Below, piece by piece: positions 35,732 to 45,907 of a DNA stretch of 64,000 bases. Below the pieces are notes generated by a model. That model had not been told where the DNA came from, did no database searches, and saw only the letters and a list, made by a program, of their open reading frames with translations. Where the stretch lies: contig NZ_JABFNN010000027.1 of NCBI RefSeq assembly GCF_013090115.1, positions 1 to 64,000 of the forward strand, written 5' to 3'. The position numbers and the translations under genes were made by a program. How positions within the stretch are numbered: position 1 is the stretch's first letter; every line of letters starts with the position of its first letter. Origin of the DNA: Flagellimonas amphidinii. Lineage in GTDB: Bacteria; Bacteroidota; Bacteroidia; Flavobacteriales; Flavobacteriaceae.

Positions 35732-38700
35732 CTCATGCCCATCTTTCGGAACAGATACCCATATCCAAGATGGAGAGTATTCTGTAGCAAATACCATAGT
35801 CAACCCATATACTTGGCTTGTTCCGAATGAACAATCTGGTGTTGCTGATGGAAGATACCTGGCAATTAACGTTGGAGGTGTTGCTGGTGTTGGTGGTATT
35901 GTTTATGCGAAACGAAACATAGAAATAATTCCGAATAGAGATGTTACGGTATCACTAGACATTTTTAACCTCAAATATGTAGGTTCTTCCGGTGCAGACC
36001 CAAACTTGGAAATTGAATTGGTGGATCCTTTTGGTACTGTCATTGCCAGTTTAGCAACCGGACTAATACCAAAAACAACTGATCCAAACATATGGGATAC
36101 AAGAAGTATTACGCTTAACCCTGGGGCAAATTCAAACATTGATATTGTAATAAGAACCATTGCAGTTGCAACAGGAGGCAATGATGTTGTAATTGACAAT
36201 ATTATGGCCATTCAAAATCCAGAGGTCTGTGCCAGCTCATTAACAGTAGATGTCAATATTGAAGACGGTCACGCTTTTGATTCAAACATTACTGCCTTTA
36301 ATGATATTACTTGTAATTCAGGGGCTGATGGTTCCATCACTTTTGAAGTAGATAATTTTGATACTGTAAATGGCTTTGAGTATCAAGTGAATGGGGGAGG
36401 ATTCTCTGCTCCACAAACTTCAAGTCCTATAACATTATCTGGTCTTACCGCTGGAAACTATACCATAGAAGTTCGGGATGTATTGGACAACAGCTGTAGT
36501 GTTAACCTAAATCAAACACTTTCCGAACCAAATGCTGTGGTTGCCTCAGCTTCAATCACTAATATAATGACCTGTACCAATGGTGGTGCCACCATCACGG
36601 CATCTGCAACAGGTGGTACTCCAGCTTATGAATATCAATTGGAAGATGGTGTTGGCGGTATTGTTACTGCTTATCAGTTTTCTAACATCTTTACTGGACT
36701 TGCAGCAGGGGATTATATCGTTAGAGTGCGAGACACCAATCTTTGTGAAGACCCTATTGATACAGCTTTAACTGTAGTTGCCCCAACTCCTATCACTTTT
36801 ACAACTACGCCTACGGCATGTTACAGTGGTAGCAATGATGGTACCATCCAAGTCGATATAACTGCTGGAAATAATGATTATCAATTCAGCCTAAATGGAG
36901 GTCCATGGATAACACCAACACCTGCAACCGCTACAACACATACTTTTTCTGGTTTAGCTGCTGGAAATTATACCATAAATGTAAGAGATGGGTTAGGTTG
37001 TACAGGTACACTTCAAAATGTGACCATCAATGATGCTTTGGTTGCTTCAGTAAGTGTTGTCGATATTAGTACTTGTGCAGATGGAAGTATTAGCGTTACT
37101 GCTTCTGGCGGTGTTCCTAATTTGGAATATGCTTTTGTTCCAACAACAACCAGCCCAACCGGTCTGTTTTCTACCACAAATACATTTACAGTTACTGCGG
37201 GTAACGATGGAGATTATGATGTTTATGTAAGGGATAATTCAGCTACTTCACCTTATTGTGAATATGTAGAAACGGTGACTATCAGTCCTGCTACTCCGCT
37301 TACGATTACCACAACACCAACAGATCCAGAATGTCATGATGGGACGGGTTCTATTTTGGTGAACATCACTTCTGGAATCAGTCCTTACACTATTCAAATT
37401 ATTGATTTGGACAATGCAGGAGCTTCAGACCAAACAAACACTAATGTTCTGGTAACAAGTAGAACATATTTCAATCTAATGCCTGGCGATTACACCATCA
37501 ATGTAACGGACGCAACAGGCTGTACAGTGACCGATACTCCGATAACCATAAATAATCCCGATGAACTTACCGGTACTGTTGCGGGTATTACACCTGCCAC
37601 CTGTACTGGATTGGCCAGTGACTTCGGATTTGGGTTCTCTGGTTATCCTACTACTTTAGGAACCATTGAATTCAGTGCTGATGGGGGCGCAACATGGATT
37701 GGGGATAACTCCGTGCCAGGAACCACAGACCAATTTACAGGATATAATTCTGGTGATGTTGTTAATCCTTCCATGAGAACAATAGATGGTCTAGGAAACA
37801 CTATTTGTCAAACAGATTTACCTCAATTTATCATCCCTTACCCATTGGATGATCTGGATATTACCATTTTGCCAATCGTGGTTAACTGTAATGAACTTCA
37901 AGTAACCGTAAGAGGTCAGAACGGAACCGCTCCTTATGAATATACGTATTCCGACGATCCAGCTAATTTTGATCCGGTAACGGCTACATGGACCGCACCA
38001 TTGGCATTGGGCGTTACACATACTTTTCTTGGTCTCGTTCCCGGTAGAACCTACACCTTCTATGTGAGGGATAATGCAGGATGTGTAAGACAGAGTAACG
38101 TTAATGTAAACGACATTATTACGGTTCCTTTAGAGATTACCTCTTCAATTACCCCTAGTTGTAATGGGTCAAATAACGGTAGTATCACATATACCGTAAC
38201 GGATAATCAAGCTCCTTTTGGAACCGAATTTAGATGGACACTTTATGATATGTCCTCTGGTGCTGCTGTTGCCATAACAAACAGTGGTGGAAACGTTCCA
38301 TACACATCTCCACAAGATGTAACTATTACTGGTCTTGCTCCTGGAAACTATTTCATTGAAGTAACCGAAGTTGATGGAGGTATAGACAGCTGTGTGGGCG
38401 CTACAGAGAATGAATTGTTGGAAGAATTGGACCCTTTGAGTGGAACCCCAACTGTATTGCAGGATATAAGCTGTGATACTCCAGGATTGATTCAAGTACA
38501 AAATCCTCTAGGTGGCGGCGGCACTTATTTCTACACCGTTTCTGGACCAGCTCCGTTTACCACAATTACGGCTACTTCGGACAACCCCATTGAAATTCCA
38601 GCGAACTCACCAGCAGGAAATTATAATGTAAGCATAGAAGACCAATATGGTTGTTCAATGCCATTGGGCTCTGTAGCCTTAACATTAACACCGAACCCTA

Positions 38701-41700
38701 CTATAGATGCTATTGCTGTTGACAACTGTAGTGATCCGGCAACGGTTACCATAACAGCATCAAGTGGAGCTGCCCAAATTTTCTATTCTTTGGATGGTGG
38801 TGCCACTTATGAAGATAATGGTGGTGTATTCAATAATATTGCAGCAGGTCTATACAATGTAGCTATTCTAGATAGCAATGGCTGTACCGATACAAGTACT
38901 ATAACAGTTCATCCCGTGCTCGAAGCTACCGTGGCCTTGACCAAGTTGTTGGATTGTTCCGTAAGCCCGGATGCAGAAATTACCATAGATATCCTTTCAG
39001 GATCTGGAAGTTATGATTATCAAGTTGTTGATGGAACCGGAACAGTAGTTGCCAGAACAGCTCTGCCAAGTGACCCGTTTGTTTTCATCACCTCAACAGC
39101 AGAAGACTATATAATAACAATTTTTGATAATAACACTGCATCACCTGAATGTTCAAGGGTATTTAATGTGTCAGTTCCCCCTGCCATTATACCCTCTTTC
39201 AGTATCGATTCCTTTACAGATGCTACCTGTCACGGAGATGATGATGGAACCATTCTGGTAAGTGCTCTTGACAGTGGTACGGGACCTTATACTTTTGCAA
39301 TTATTTCAGGCCCTGGTAGTTCTGCAACTTTCCCTATTGCACCTACCTCAAACAATTCAACAACAGCCACCTTTAGTGGACTTGAAGGTTCGGCGGCCGG
39401 AATAACATATACTGTTCAGGTTACTGCAGCAAATGGTTGTACAACCACATTAACGCAAACCATCAGCGAACCTGATGTGATTGCTAACGTCAATGCAAGT
39501 GTAGTTGAGTTTGGTTGTTCTGCTGGAAACAACATGGACAATGCAACTATCACTGTGGACACTGCATCCATTACCGGAGGAAGTGGCACTTATGTGATTT
39601 ATGAATTTATCAATGATCAGGGAACTCTAGCCACCGGTGATGATGTTGTGGTTCAATCCGGAGCCAATAATGTTTATATTGAAACCAACACCTCTGGAGG
39701 AAGTTATACTATCAATATTTATGATGACAATGGTTGTGCTGGATCTACTACTACAACTATTAATCCTTTTGATGAGCTGCTATCTACAAGTATTGCCATT
39801 GATGCTGCAGCAACTTGTGTAGCAGGAGAAGACATTACCATTACTGCAACAGGATCAATAACAAATTCAACCACTTCTCCAGCAAATTATGAATTCAGAT
39901 TATTGCCTTCTGGTACATTCCAAGCATCTGGAAGCTATACAGGACTGGCCATAGGAACACATAATTTTGAAGTAAGAAATACGGTTACTGGCTGTATCAT
40001 TGCAACATCCCATACCGTAGCAGACCCAGAAGTGTTGGATTTAATCGTGGTAAACACCACGGATATTACTTGTTTTGGAAATACCAATGGTTCTGTTGAA
40101 TTGGATCTTCAGGATGCAGGAAGTGTTACTTATGCAAGTGCCACAAGTTATACACTTTATTATGATATCAACAACACACCTAGCAACTTGGGTGATGATG
40201 TTACCTCTACAGGTACAGATGCAGATGGCAATTTTACCATCTCCGGACTCGCTGCGGGAATATACTATGTTGAAGTCACAGATACTAATCCACCAGGCTC
40301 AGCTTGTGTGTATGGTATTGCATTTACAATTAATGGTCCAAGTGTAGGAATCTCAGCAAGCACGCAAGTTACACCTGTGACCTGTGCCCTTGGTGACGGA
40401 GCTATAGAAATCATCAATGCTGCCGGCGGATGGGGAGGATATACCTACTTTGTGGATTTGGCTTCAAATCCAATACCAACCTATCCTGGAAGTTACCAAG
40501 CATCTCCTTTATTCTCCGGTCTTGCCGGTGGATCAGGGGCAGGTACTGACTACCAGGTTTGGGTAGCTGATCAATTTGGTTGTGAATTCCAATTGGCCAA
40601 TGTAAACTTGGTTGATCCAAGCCCAATTACTGCTACGCTTCAAATTAACCAAGAAAATTGTACAGACCTTCAAGGAGAAATTGAAGTGGTTGGAACAACT
40701 GGTGGTCAAAATAGCAATTATACCTATCAACTGATCAGAGATGGTTCCAATGTAGGTTCTCCTCAAACCAGTACGGTATTCTCTGGTCTAGGTGCTGGTT
40801 CATACCAAGTATTAATCGCCGATCAATGGTCCTGTACAACAACCATAGGTACTGTTGTACTAACAAATGCCATGGTTGCTACTCCTACTGTTGTGAAACC
40901 TATTGATTGTACCTTGGATCCAGGAGGACATGTTACCATCAATGTAACAGGTGGTTCTGCCAACCTTACCTATGATGTCTTATTCCCTGATGGGCTTACG
41001 ACAGCTAATAATACCACAGGTGTGTTTACTGGACTTACACAGCCTGGAATTTACACCTTCACAATAACAGATGGTAACACAGTTACCCCATGTACCGTTG
41101 TTGTAACACAGGAATTGGATGATAAAGTAGATCCTGTTATTGCCAATGTTGTTGAAGATCCGGTTAATTGTAATGGAGGGTCAGATGGTAGTTTGAGCGT
41201 AGAACTTGATCCTGCTTCTATTGCCGATCCAGTATATACGTATGAGTTGTACCAAATGTCCAATTTGGTAACTCCATACCGATTTGCACAGACCAGTCCT
41301 ATATTTGACAACCTACCTGCAGATGATTACCGTGTACGTGTGATTTCTTCAAGGGCTTGTGAGGATTTCTTTGATCAAACAGTTACGGAGCCTACCGCTT
41401 TGAGTGTTTCCTCTTCAGCAACAACCTTTGTTTGTAATCCTAATAATACGGTTAACACTTCGACCATTACAGTTACGGCTTCAGGTGGAACAGGCCCATA
41501 CCTGTACAGTATTGATAATGTCAATTTCCAAACTTCAAACACTTTTGATGTGTTGGATACGGGAGCAGTTCAAAACATTACCGTTTTTGTTACTGATGCA
41601 AATTCTTGTGCTGATAACGATGCAGTTGTTATTCAGCCTATCAACACATTTACCGTGGCAGTAACACAAAATGTTGCTATAAGTTGCGCTAACCCTGAGG

Positions 41701-44474
41701 AAGTATTGTTGACTGTGACCGATGACGGTAACCCGGGCAATGTCTATACATTTGAACTATTACCTGTCGGAAATCCATTAGGCGCTCAAACAAGTACACC
41801 CACCAATGTGACTGCAACTTTTGAATTGACAGCTCCTGGGAATTATACCTTTAGAGTAACCGACACCAATACAGGCTGTTACGTAGATACTAATCCATAT
41901 GAAATCTTGCCTTATGACTTGATTGAAGTAGTGGCTACTGCCACCGCACCTGCCATTTGTTTTGGAGATGCCAATGGAGCGCTTCAAATCAATATTACGG
42001 GATATACAGGAACTTATGACTATGAAGTGTTCAATGCTGATGGTACCACTACCGGAACCAGTGGTTCCGGTAACACCGCTACCAATCCTTTGACCATCAC
42101 AGGTTTCTCTGGCGGTAATTACTTTGTTCGAATAACCGAAACAGCAAATCCTTTGTGTATAGAAGATTCTAACACAATCACAATTGCATCTCCAGATATG
42201 CCATTAACGGTAAATCCTGCAGAAGTAACTCCTGTTACCTGTCTCCTTAGTGATGGAACTATAGAGATTATCAATCCTACCGGTGGATGGGGGGGCTATA
42301 CATATTTTGTGGATTTAGCCTCGAATCCTGCACCGACCTATCCTGGAAGCTATCAATCCTCTTCATTGTTCACTGGTCTTTCTGGTGGAACTGGAGCAGG
42401 TACGGATTACCAAGTTTGGGTGGCCGATCAAGGAGGATGTCAATACCAATTACCAAACGTAAACTTGGTAGACCCAGACCCAATCACTGCAGATATCGAT
42501 GCAACTCCAACCACCTTAACATGTTATGGAGACACCAACGCAACGGTTTGGGCGCACTCGGTTAGCGGCGGAGAAGGCGTATATCAATATCAATTAAACA
42601 GCTATGACCCAACGGGTACAACTATAATATTTACCTCTGGAGCACAAAGCAACCCGGCATTCGACAATTTAGGTGCTGGCATCTATAGTGTTACGGTTTC
42701 TGACGGATGGAATTGTGGTGTGGAAACCATTCAGGTCACCATCTCAGAACCTACAGATGTAATGGCTTCTTTAATAGAAGTCAGTGCAATGACCTGTACC
42801 AATCAAGCAGAAACAGAGTTGACAGCTACAGGAGGAACCGGACCTTATGAGTTTAGTGTGGATGGTGTTGTTTATGTTCCAATGAATGGAGGTAATACAC
42901 ATACGTTTACAGTTGGAGCCGGTGTGTATCAATATTATGTTAGGGATTCCTTCGGTTGCGAAGCACAAATCTCTAACCAAGTAAACATTGATGCCGTTCC
43001 CGCATTGACCATTGCCATAGACGATTCAGCAGCTATGATCAATTGTACTGGAGAACCTTCAGCAACTATTATCGCTGAAGCCACTGGCGGTTTGGGCAAT
43101 TATAGTTACGAACTCTTTAGTGATGCCGCACTGACCAATTTGGTCAATGGTCCTCAAACTGATGGAACATTTAATAGTTTGATTGCAGGAAGTTATTATG
43201 TAAGGGTGACCAGCCAAGATTGTGTGGAGGTATCCCCTGAAATAGTAATTGTTGATCCAACCCCATTACAAATAGACAGAGCAGAGTCTACCGATGTAAC
43301 TTGTGCAGGTCTTGATGATGGTATTATTACTGTTGAGGTATCTGGTGGTACAGGTGAAATATTCTATGCCATTACACCAAACCTTGACCAGTTTGATACT
43401 GTGAATACATTTACAGATTTGGCTCCAGGTATCTACGATGTAATTGCCCAAGATAGAAATGGTTGTTTTGAAACATTCCAGTTTGAAATTCTTCAACCAG
43501 AGCCTTTGCAAGCTGAAGCCATTAATGTAATGCACGAAGTTTGTTTTAATAGTGCTGATGGAGCATTTGAATTGAATATAACCGGAGGTACTGCTCCATA
43601 CCAAACTGCTTTGGATTCTAACCTTGATGCAGATTTTGTTCAGGATCAAATTGCATTTCAGAATCTTACTGCGGGAACCCATGTCGTATTTGTTAGAGAT
43701 GCTCAAGGTTGTGAGACTACCGTTTTTGTGGAAATCAACCCTGGTGTAAATTTAGAGGCGACCGTTACTCCAATGTATGCTTGTTCTGGAATTCTGCCCA
43801 CTAACTCCTTAAGTGTAGTATTTGAAGACACTAGTGTGGTATCAGATGTACTATATGCTTTGGATTCAACAGACCCTGCTGATATGCAATTGTCATCAGA
43901 CTTTACCAATATTGCTCCAGGTGATCACTTCTTGACCATTGCCCATTCCAATGGGTGTATCAATACTGTTGATTTTGCCATTCAAGCATTTGAGCCTTTG
44001 ACCTTGGAACTGCAAAATAATAACATCAATGAAATAACCGCGGTAGCTACTGGAGGATTGGAAGATTACACATTTTATTTCGGTGATGTGGACAATGGAA
44101 CAGACAATACATTCATTATAAATAGAACAGATACTTATCCTGTAACTGTTGTAGACCAGAATGGTTGTGAGGTAACCATGGAAATATTCATGGAATTCAT
44201 TGATATTGAGATGCCTAACTTCTTCACTCCAGATGGAGATGGGATGAATGATAGGTGGTTACCAAATAATTTAGAAGCCTTCCCTAACGTACTAATGATC
44301 ATTTTTGATCGTTATGGTAGAGAACTCTATCGCATGGAATATGGTGATAGTGGCTGGGATGGTTTTTATAACAGCAAAGAATTGCCTACAGGTGATTATT
44401 GGTACATAATCAAGCTGCAAGGCGAAACAGATGATCGAGAATTTATTGGCCATTTCACTTTATATCGAAACTGA
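35634..44474 (+). CDS. C-terminal half of the giant SprB-like adhesin with T9SS type-B sorting domain
   Basis: The open frame is 2,946 aa from a GTG (35634). The true content begins at the frame junction near 35658. It starts with a lectin/jelly-roll-like domain (about residues 10-200; DGEYSVANTIV, DVVIDNIMAI). A long series of SprB repeats and Ig-like modules follows. A near-repeat pair (about residues 1,580-1,665 and 2,200-2,285; GGWGGYTYFVDLASN) is seen. The C-terminal type-B domain is at about 2,855-2,946 (MPNFFTPDGDGMNDRWLPN, ending FTLYRN). Joined to the upstream part it would be about 4,766 aa. SprF-type PorP follows, as beside sprB in Flavobacterium johnsoniae. Confidence 0.87.
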   Translation: MFYSWKIFGVGSPTAIPEIDPLFCFEPQDGSPSSCPSFGTDTHIQDGEYSVANTIVNPYTWLVPNEQSGVADGRYLAINVGGVAGVGGIVYAKRNIEIIPNRDVTVSLDIFNLKYVGSSGADPNLEIELVDPFGTVIASLATGLIPKTTDPNIWDTRSITLNPGANSNIDIVIRTIAVATGGNDVVIDNIMAIQNPEVCASSLTVDVNIEDGHAFDSNITAFNDITCNSGADGSITFEVDNFDTVNGFEYQVNGGGFSAPQTSSPITLSGLTAGNYTIEVRDVLDNSCSVNLNQTLSEPNAVVASASITNIMTCTNGGATITASATGGTPAYEYQLEDGVGGIVTAYQFSNIFTGLAAGDYIVRVRDTNLCEDPIDTALTVVAPTPITFTTTPTACYSGSNDGTIQVDITAGNNDYQFSLNGGPWITPTPATATTHTFSGLAAGNYTINVRDGLGCTGTLQNVTINDALVASVSVVDISTCADGSISVTASGGVPNLEYAFVPTTTSPTGLFSTTNTFTVTAGNDGDYDVYVRDNSATSPYCEYVETVTISPATPLTITTTPTDPECHDGTGSILVNITSGISPYTIQIIDLDNAGASDQTNTNVLVTSRTYFNLMPGDYTINVTDATGCTVTDTPITINNPDELTGTVAGITPATCTGLASDFGFGFSGYPTTLGTIEFSADGGATWIGDNSVPGTTDQFTGYNSGDVVNPSMRTIDGLGNTICQTDLPQFIIPYPLDDLDITILPIVVNCNELQVTVRGQNGTAPYEYTYSDDPANFDPVTATWTAPLALGVTHTFLGLVPGRTYTFYVRDNAGCVRQSNVNVNDIITVPLEITSSITPSCNGSNNGSITYTVTDNQAPFGTEFRWTLYDMSSGAAVAITNSGGNVPYTSPQDVTITGLAPGNYFIEVTEVDGGIDSCVGATENELLEELDPLSGTPTVLQDISCDTPGLIQVQNPLGGGGTYFYTVSGPAPFTTITATSDNPIEIPANSPAGNYNVSIEDQYGCSMPLGSVALTLTPNPTIDAIAVDNCSDPATVTITASSGAAQIFYSLDGGATYEDNGGVFNNIAAGLYNVAILDSNGCTDTSTITVHPVLEATVALTKLLDCSVSPDAEITIDILSGSGSYDYQVVDGTGTVVARTALPSDPFVFITSTAEDYIITIFDNNTASPECSRVFNVSVPPAIIPSFSIDSFTDATCHGDDDGTILVSALDSGTGPYTFAIISGPGSSATFPIAPTSNNSTTATFSGLEGSAAGITYTVQVTAANGCTTTLTQTISEPDVIANVNASVVEFGCSAGNNMDNATITVDTASITGGSGTYVIYEFINDQGTLATGDDVVVQSGANNVYIETNTSGGSYTINIYDDNGCAGSTTTTINPFDELLSTSIAIDAAATCVAGEDITITATGSITNSTTSPANYEFRLLPSGTFQASGSYTGLAIGTHNFEVRNTVTGCIIATSHTVADPEVLDLIVVNTTDITCFGNTNGSVELDLQDAGSVTYASATSYTLYYDINNTPSNLGDDVTSTGTDADGNFTISGLAAGIYYVEVTDTNPPGSACVYGIAFTINGPSVGISASTQVTPVTCALGDGAIEIINAAGGWGGYTYFVDLASNPIPTYPGSYQASPLFSGLAGGSGAGTDYQVWVADQFGCEFQLANVNLVDPSPITATLQINQENCTDLQGEIEVVGTTGGQNSNYTYQLIRDGSNVGSPQTSTVFSGLGAGSYQVLIADQWSCTTTIGTVVLTNAMVATPTVVKPIDCTLDPGGHVTINVTGGSANLTYDVLFPDGLTTANNTTGVFTGLTQPGIYTFTITDGNTVTPCTVVVTQELDDKVDPVIANVVEDPVNCNGGSDGSLSVELDPASIADPVYTYELYQMSNLVTPYRFAQTSPIFDNLPADDYRVRVISSRACEDFFDQTVTEPTALSVSSSATTFVCNPNNTVNTSTITVTASGGTGPYLYSIDNVNFQTSNTFDVLDTGAVQNITVFVTDANSCADNDAVVIQPINTFTVAVTQNVAISCANPEEVLLTVTDDGNPGNVYTFELLPVGNPLGAQTSTPTNVTATFELTAPGNYTFRVTDTNTGCYVDTNPYEILPYDLIEVVATATAPAICFGDANGALQINITGYTGTYDYEVFNADGTTTGTSGSGNTATNPLTITGFSGGNYFVRITETANPLCIEDSNTITIASPDMPLTVNPAEVTPVTCLLSDGTIEIINPTGGWGGYTYFVDLASNPAPTYPGSYQSSSLFTGLSGGTGAGTDYQVWVADQGGCQYQLPNVNLVDPDPITADIDATPTTLTCYGDTNATVWAHSVSGGEGVYQYQLNSYDPTGTTIIFTSGAQSNPAFDNLGAGIYSVTVSDGWNCGVETIQVTISEPTDVMASLIEVSAMTCTNQAETELTATGGTGPYEFSVDGVVYVPMNGGNTHTFTVGAGVYQYYVRDSFGCEAQISNQVNIDAVPALTIAIDDSAAMINCTGEPSATIIAEATGGLGNYSYELFSDAALTNLVNGPQTDGTFNSLIAGSYYVRVTSQDCVEVSPEIVIVDPTPLQIDRAESTDVTCAGLDDGIITVEVSGGTGEIFYAITPNLDQFDTVNTFTDLAPGIYDVIAQDRNGCFETFQFEILQPEPLQAEAINVMHEVCFNSADGAFELNITGGTAPYQTALDSNLDADFVQDQIAFQNLTAGTHVVFVRDAQGCETTVFVEINPGVNLEATVTPMYACSGILPTNSLSVVFEDTSVVSDVLYALDSTDPADMQLSSDFTNIAPGDHFLTIAHSNGCINTVDFAIQAFEPLTLELQNNNINEITAVATGGLEDYTFYFGDVDNGTDNTFIINRTDTYPVTVVDQNGCEVTMEIFMEFIDIEMPNFFTPDGDGMNDRWLPNNLEAFPNVLMIIFDRYGRELYRMEYGDSGWDGFYNSKELPTGDYWYIIKLQGETDDREFIGHFTLYRN
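35653..35657 (+). other. Frameshift point in the adhesin (T5 run)
   Basis: Upstream reads ...LLLEDF then WCWFTNSN in the first frame. The +1-shifted frame reads GVGSPTAIPEIDP from 35658. With four instead of five Ts the sequence LLLEDFGVGSPTAIP is continuous and in frame on both sides. Confidence 0.85.
40368..40634 (+). repeat. Internal adhesin duplication, copy A
   Basis: 267 bp coding VTPVTC...GGWGGYTYFVDLASN...DYQVWVADQ, closely repeated at 42225-42491. The two differ at many third-codon positions, so this is not a very recent copy. Confidence 0.75.
42225..42491 (+). repeat. Internal adhesin duplication, copy B (with G7 tract at 42289-42295)
   Basis: Paralogous to 40368-40634 over the same 89 residues. 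Its GGWGGY codons create a G7 run, which copy A lacks because it uses GGA. Confidence 0.75.
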
Positions 44475-44494
44475 CGCATAACCCCTACTGAACC

Positions 44495-45445
44495 ATGTTA
44501 AGAAAAACATATATAACCATTTTTTTAGTTCTTCTGGCTTTTAGTGCCAAAAGCCAAGAACTTACTGTACCCCAACTCTCACAATACATTGCAGATAATC
44601 CCTTTTTAATGTCCCCAACCTATGCAGGTATTGGAGATCATATAAAGGTTCGGCTAAACGGCCTTACCCAATGGGTAGGTATCGAAGATGCCCCAGACAC
44701 CCAGACTTTGGCCGCGGATGCAAGAATAGGGAACAGGTCTGGATTGGGAATGCTTTTATATAATGATAGTAATGGAGAAACCAAACAAAGAGGGGCAAGA
44801 GTTTCTTTTGCGCACCACTTAACTTTGAATAGGTATGACGACATTTTTCTTTCTTTTGGAATATCCTATAATTTTAACCAGTTTAGGATTGACGTAGAAA
44901 ACTTTACAGAAAATAACGGACAGCTTCCAACAGATGATAAAGCTACAACCAACCATAACTTTGATCTTGGTGTTCTTTACCGCTATAACAAGTTCTATTT
45001 TAGTGTAAATGCTTCAAATGTTTTAAATAAGGACTTGGCACAGTTCAATCCAGTTTTTGAACCGAATACTTTAAGGAATTATTATATCTACACAGGTTAT
45101 AGCATTTCAAAAAATAAAAATAGCAAGTTGGAATTAGAACCATCTGTATTCTTTCAATGGTTTGAAAGTGATGGTCGTTCCGTTACCGATTTGAATGCCA
45201 AATTCAGGTTCCACGATTTTGAGGACTATTATTATGTAGGGCTTACCTATCGTTTTTTGAATGACCAATTAGGAACACCTCTTTACATAGCTCCAATTGC
45301 TGGTTTGAAAAAAAGCAATTTCTATTTTGGTTACTCCTATCAAGTCATCACCAATGAAATTTTAGGGTATAGTACTGGTACTCATGTTTTAACTGTGGGT
45401 ATGGATTTGTTCCAAGGTATTAGTAACTGTAGGTGCATGTATTGA
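44495..45445 (+). CDS. PorP/SprF-family T9SS outer membrane protein
   Basis: Encodes 316 aa with a signal peptide (about 1-20, ending near AKSQ) and a barrel of PorP/SprF type (RLNGLTQWVG, FAHHLTLNRYDDIFLSFGISYNF). It ends in a Cys-containing tail (NCRCMY). Members cooperate with type-B substrates for export and attachment; SprF of F. johnsoniae is needed for SprB secretion. ATG 44495 lies 20 nt after the adhesin stop, so it is the adhesin's probable partner. It has no SPOR repeats, unlike the paralog at 28101. It probably lies in the outer membrane. Confidence 0.92.
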   Translation: MLRKTYITIFLVLLAFSAKSQELTVPQLSQYIADNPFLMSPTYAGIGDHIKVRLNGLTQWVGIEDAPDTQTLAADARIGNRSGLGMLLYNDSNGETKQRGARVSFAHHLTLNRYDDIFLSFGISYNFNQFRIDVENFTENNGQLPTDDKATTNHNFDLGVLYRYNKFYFSVNASNVLNKDLAQFNPVFEPNTLRNYYIYTGYSISKNKNSKLELEPSVFFQWFESDGRSVTDLNAKFRFHDFEDYYYVGLTYRFLNDQLGTPLYIAPIAGLKKSNFYFGYSYQVITNEILGYSTGTHVLTVGMDLFQGISNCRCMY

Positions 45446-45469
45446 TTTGGAGGTTTTCTCCTATTTTTG
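45442..45469 (+). promoter_or_regulatory. Promoter of folB
   Basis: TTG (45442-45444), a 17-nt spacer and TATTTTTG (45462-45469). It is one of the best matches to the Bacteroidota TTG-N17-23-TAnnTTTG promoter in the window. Confidence 0.65.
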
Positions 45470-45488
45470 TCCCGCATAATCCGTTACT

Positions 45489-45845
45489 GTGGGAAAAATC
45501 AAATTAAATAACATTCGAGTACATTCCAACCATGGGTGTCTCAAAGAAGAAATGCTGATCGGTAGTGATTACCGGGTTGATTTGGAAGTTACAACAGACC
45601 TATCCAAACCTTCACAATCTGATAAACTTACCGATACTGTTGACTACGTTCATTTAAATAATATTGTAAAGGACGAAATGGCTGTTCGTTCCAATCTTTT
45701 AGAGCATGTTGCCAAACGTATCATTGATCGTATTTTTTCTGAAATACCAGAAGTGAATACCATTAATGTTGAGGTTTCAAAAATTAATCCTCCTATTGGT
45801 GGCGATGTGGAAAGTGTTTCGGTAAAACTCACAGATTCTCGTTAA
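45489..45845 (+). CDS. folB: Dihydroneopterin aldolase
   Basis: Encodes 118 aa of the FolB/tunnelling-fold family. The catalytic-type features are the HGCLKEE stretch (Glu) and the C-terminal VSKINPPIGG (Lys). It cleaves dihydroneopterin to 6-hydroxymethyldihydropterin and glycolaldehyde in folate synthesis. The start is GTG 45489. No in-frame ATG precedes it, and it follows a TTG-N17-TATTTTTG promoter by a short leader. It is not tied to the adhesin locus. Confidence 0.93.
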   Translation: MGKIKLNNIRVHSNHGCLKEEMLIGSDYRVDLEVTTDLSKPSQSDKLTDTVDYVHLNNIVKDEMAVRSNLLEHVAKRIIDRIFSEIPEVNTINVEVSKINPPIGGDVESVSVKLTDSR

Positions 45846-45907
45846 AATACTGTAATCTAATATTATAGATAAATTTTACTTTTCCTAAATTTACCAACAC
45901 TAAAAAC

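Noticed and set aside
43266-43706. 146-aa minus-strand frame
   Set aside because: Antisense to the adhesin; no signal, domain or promoter.
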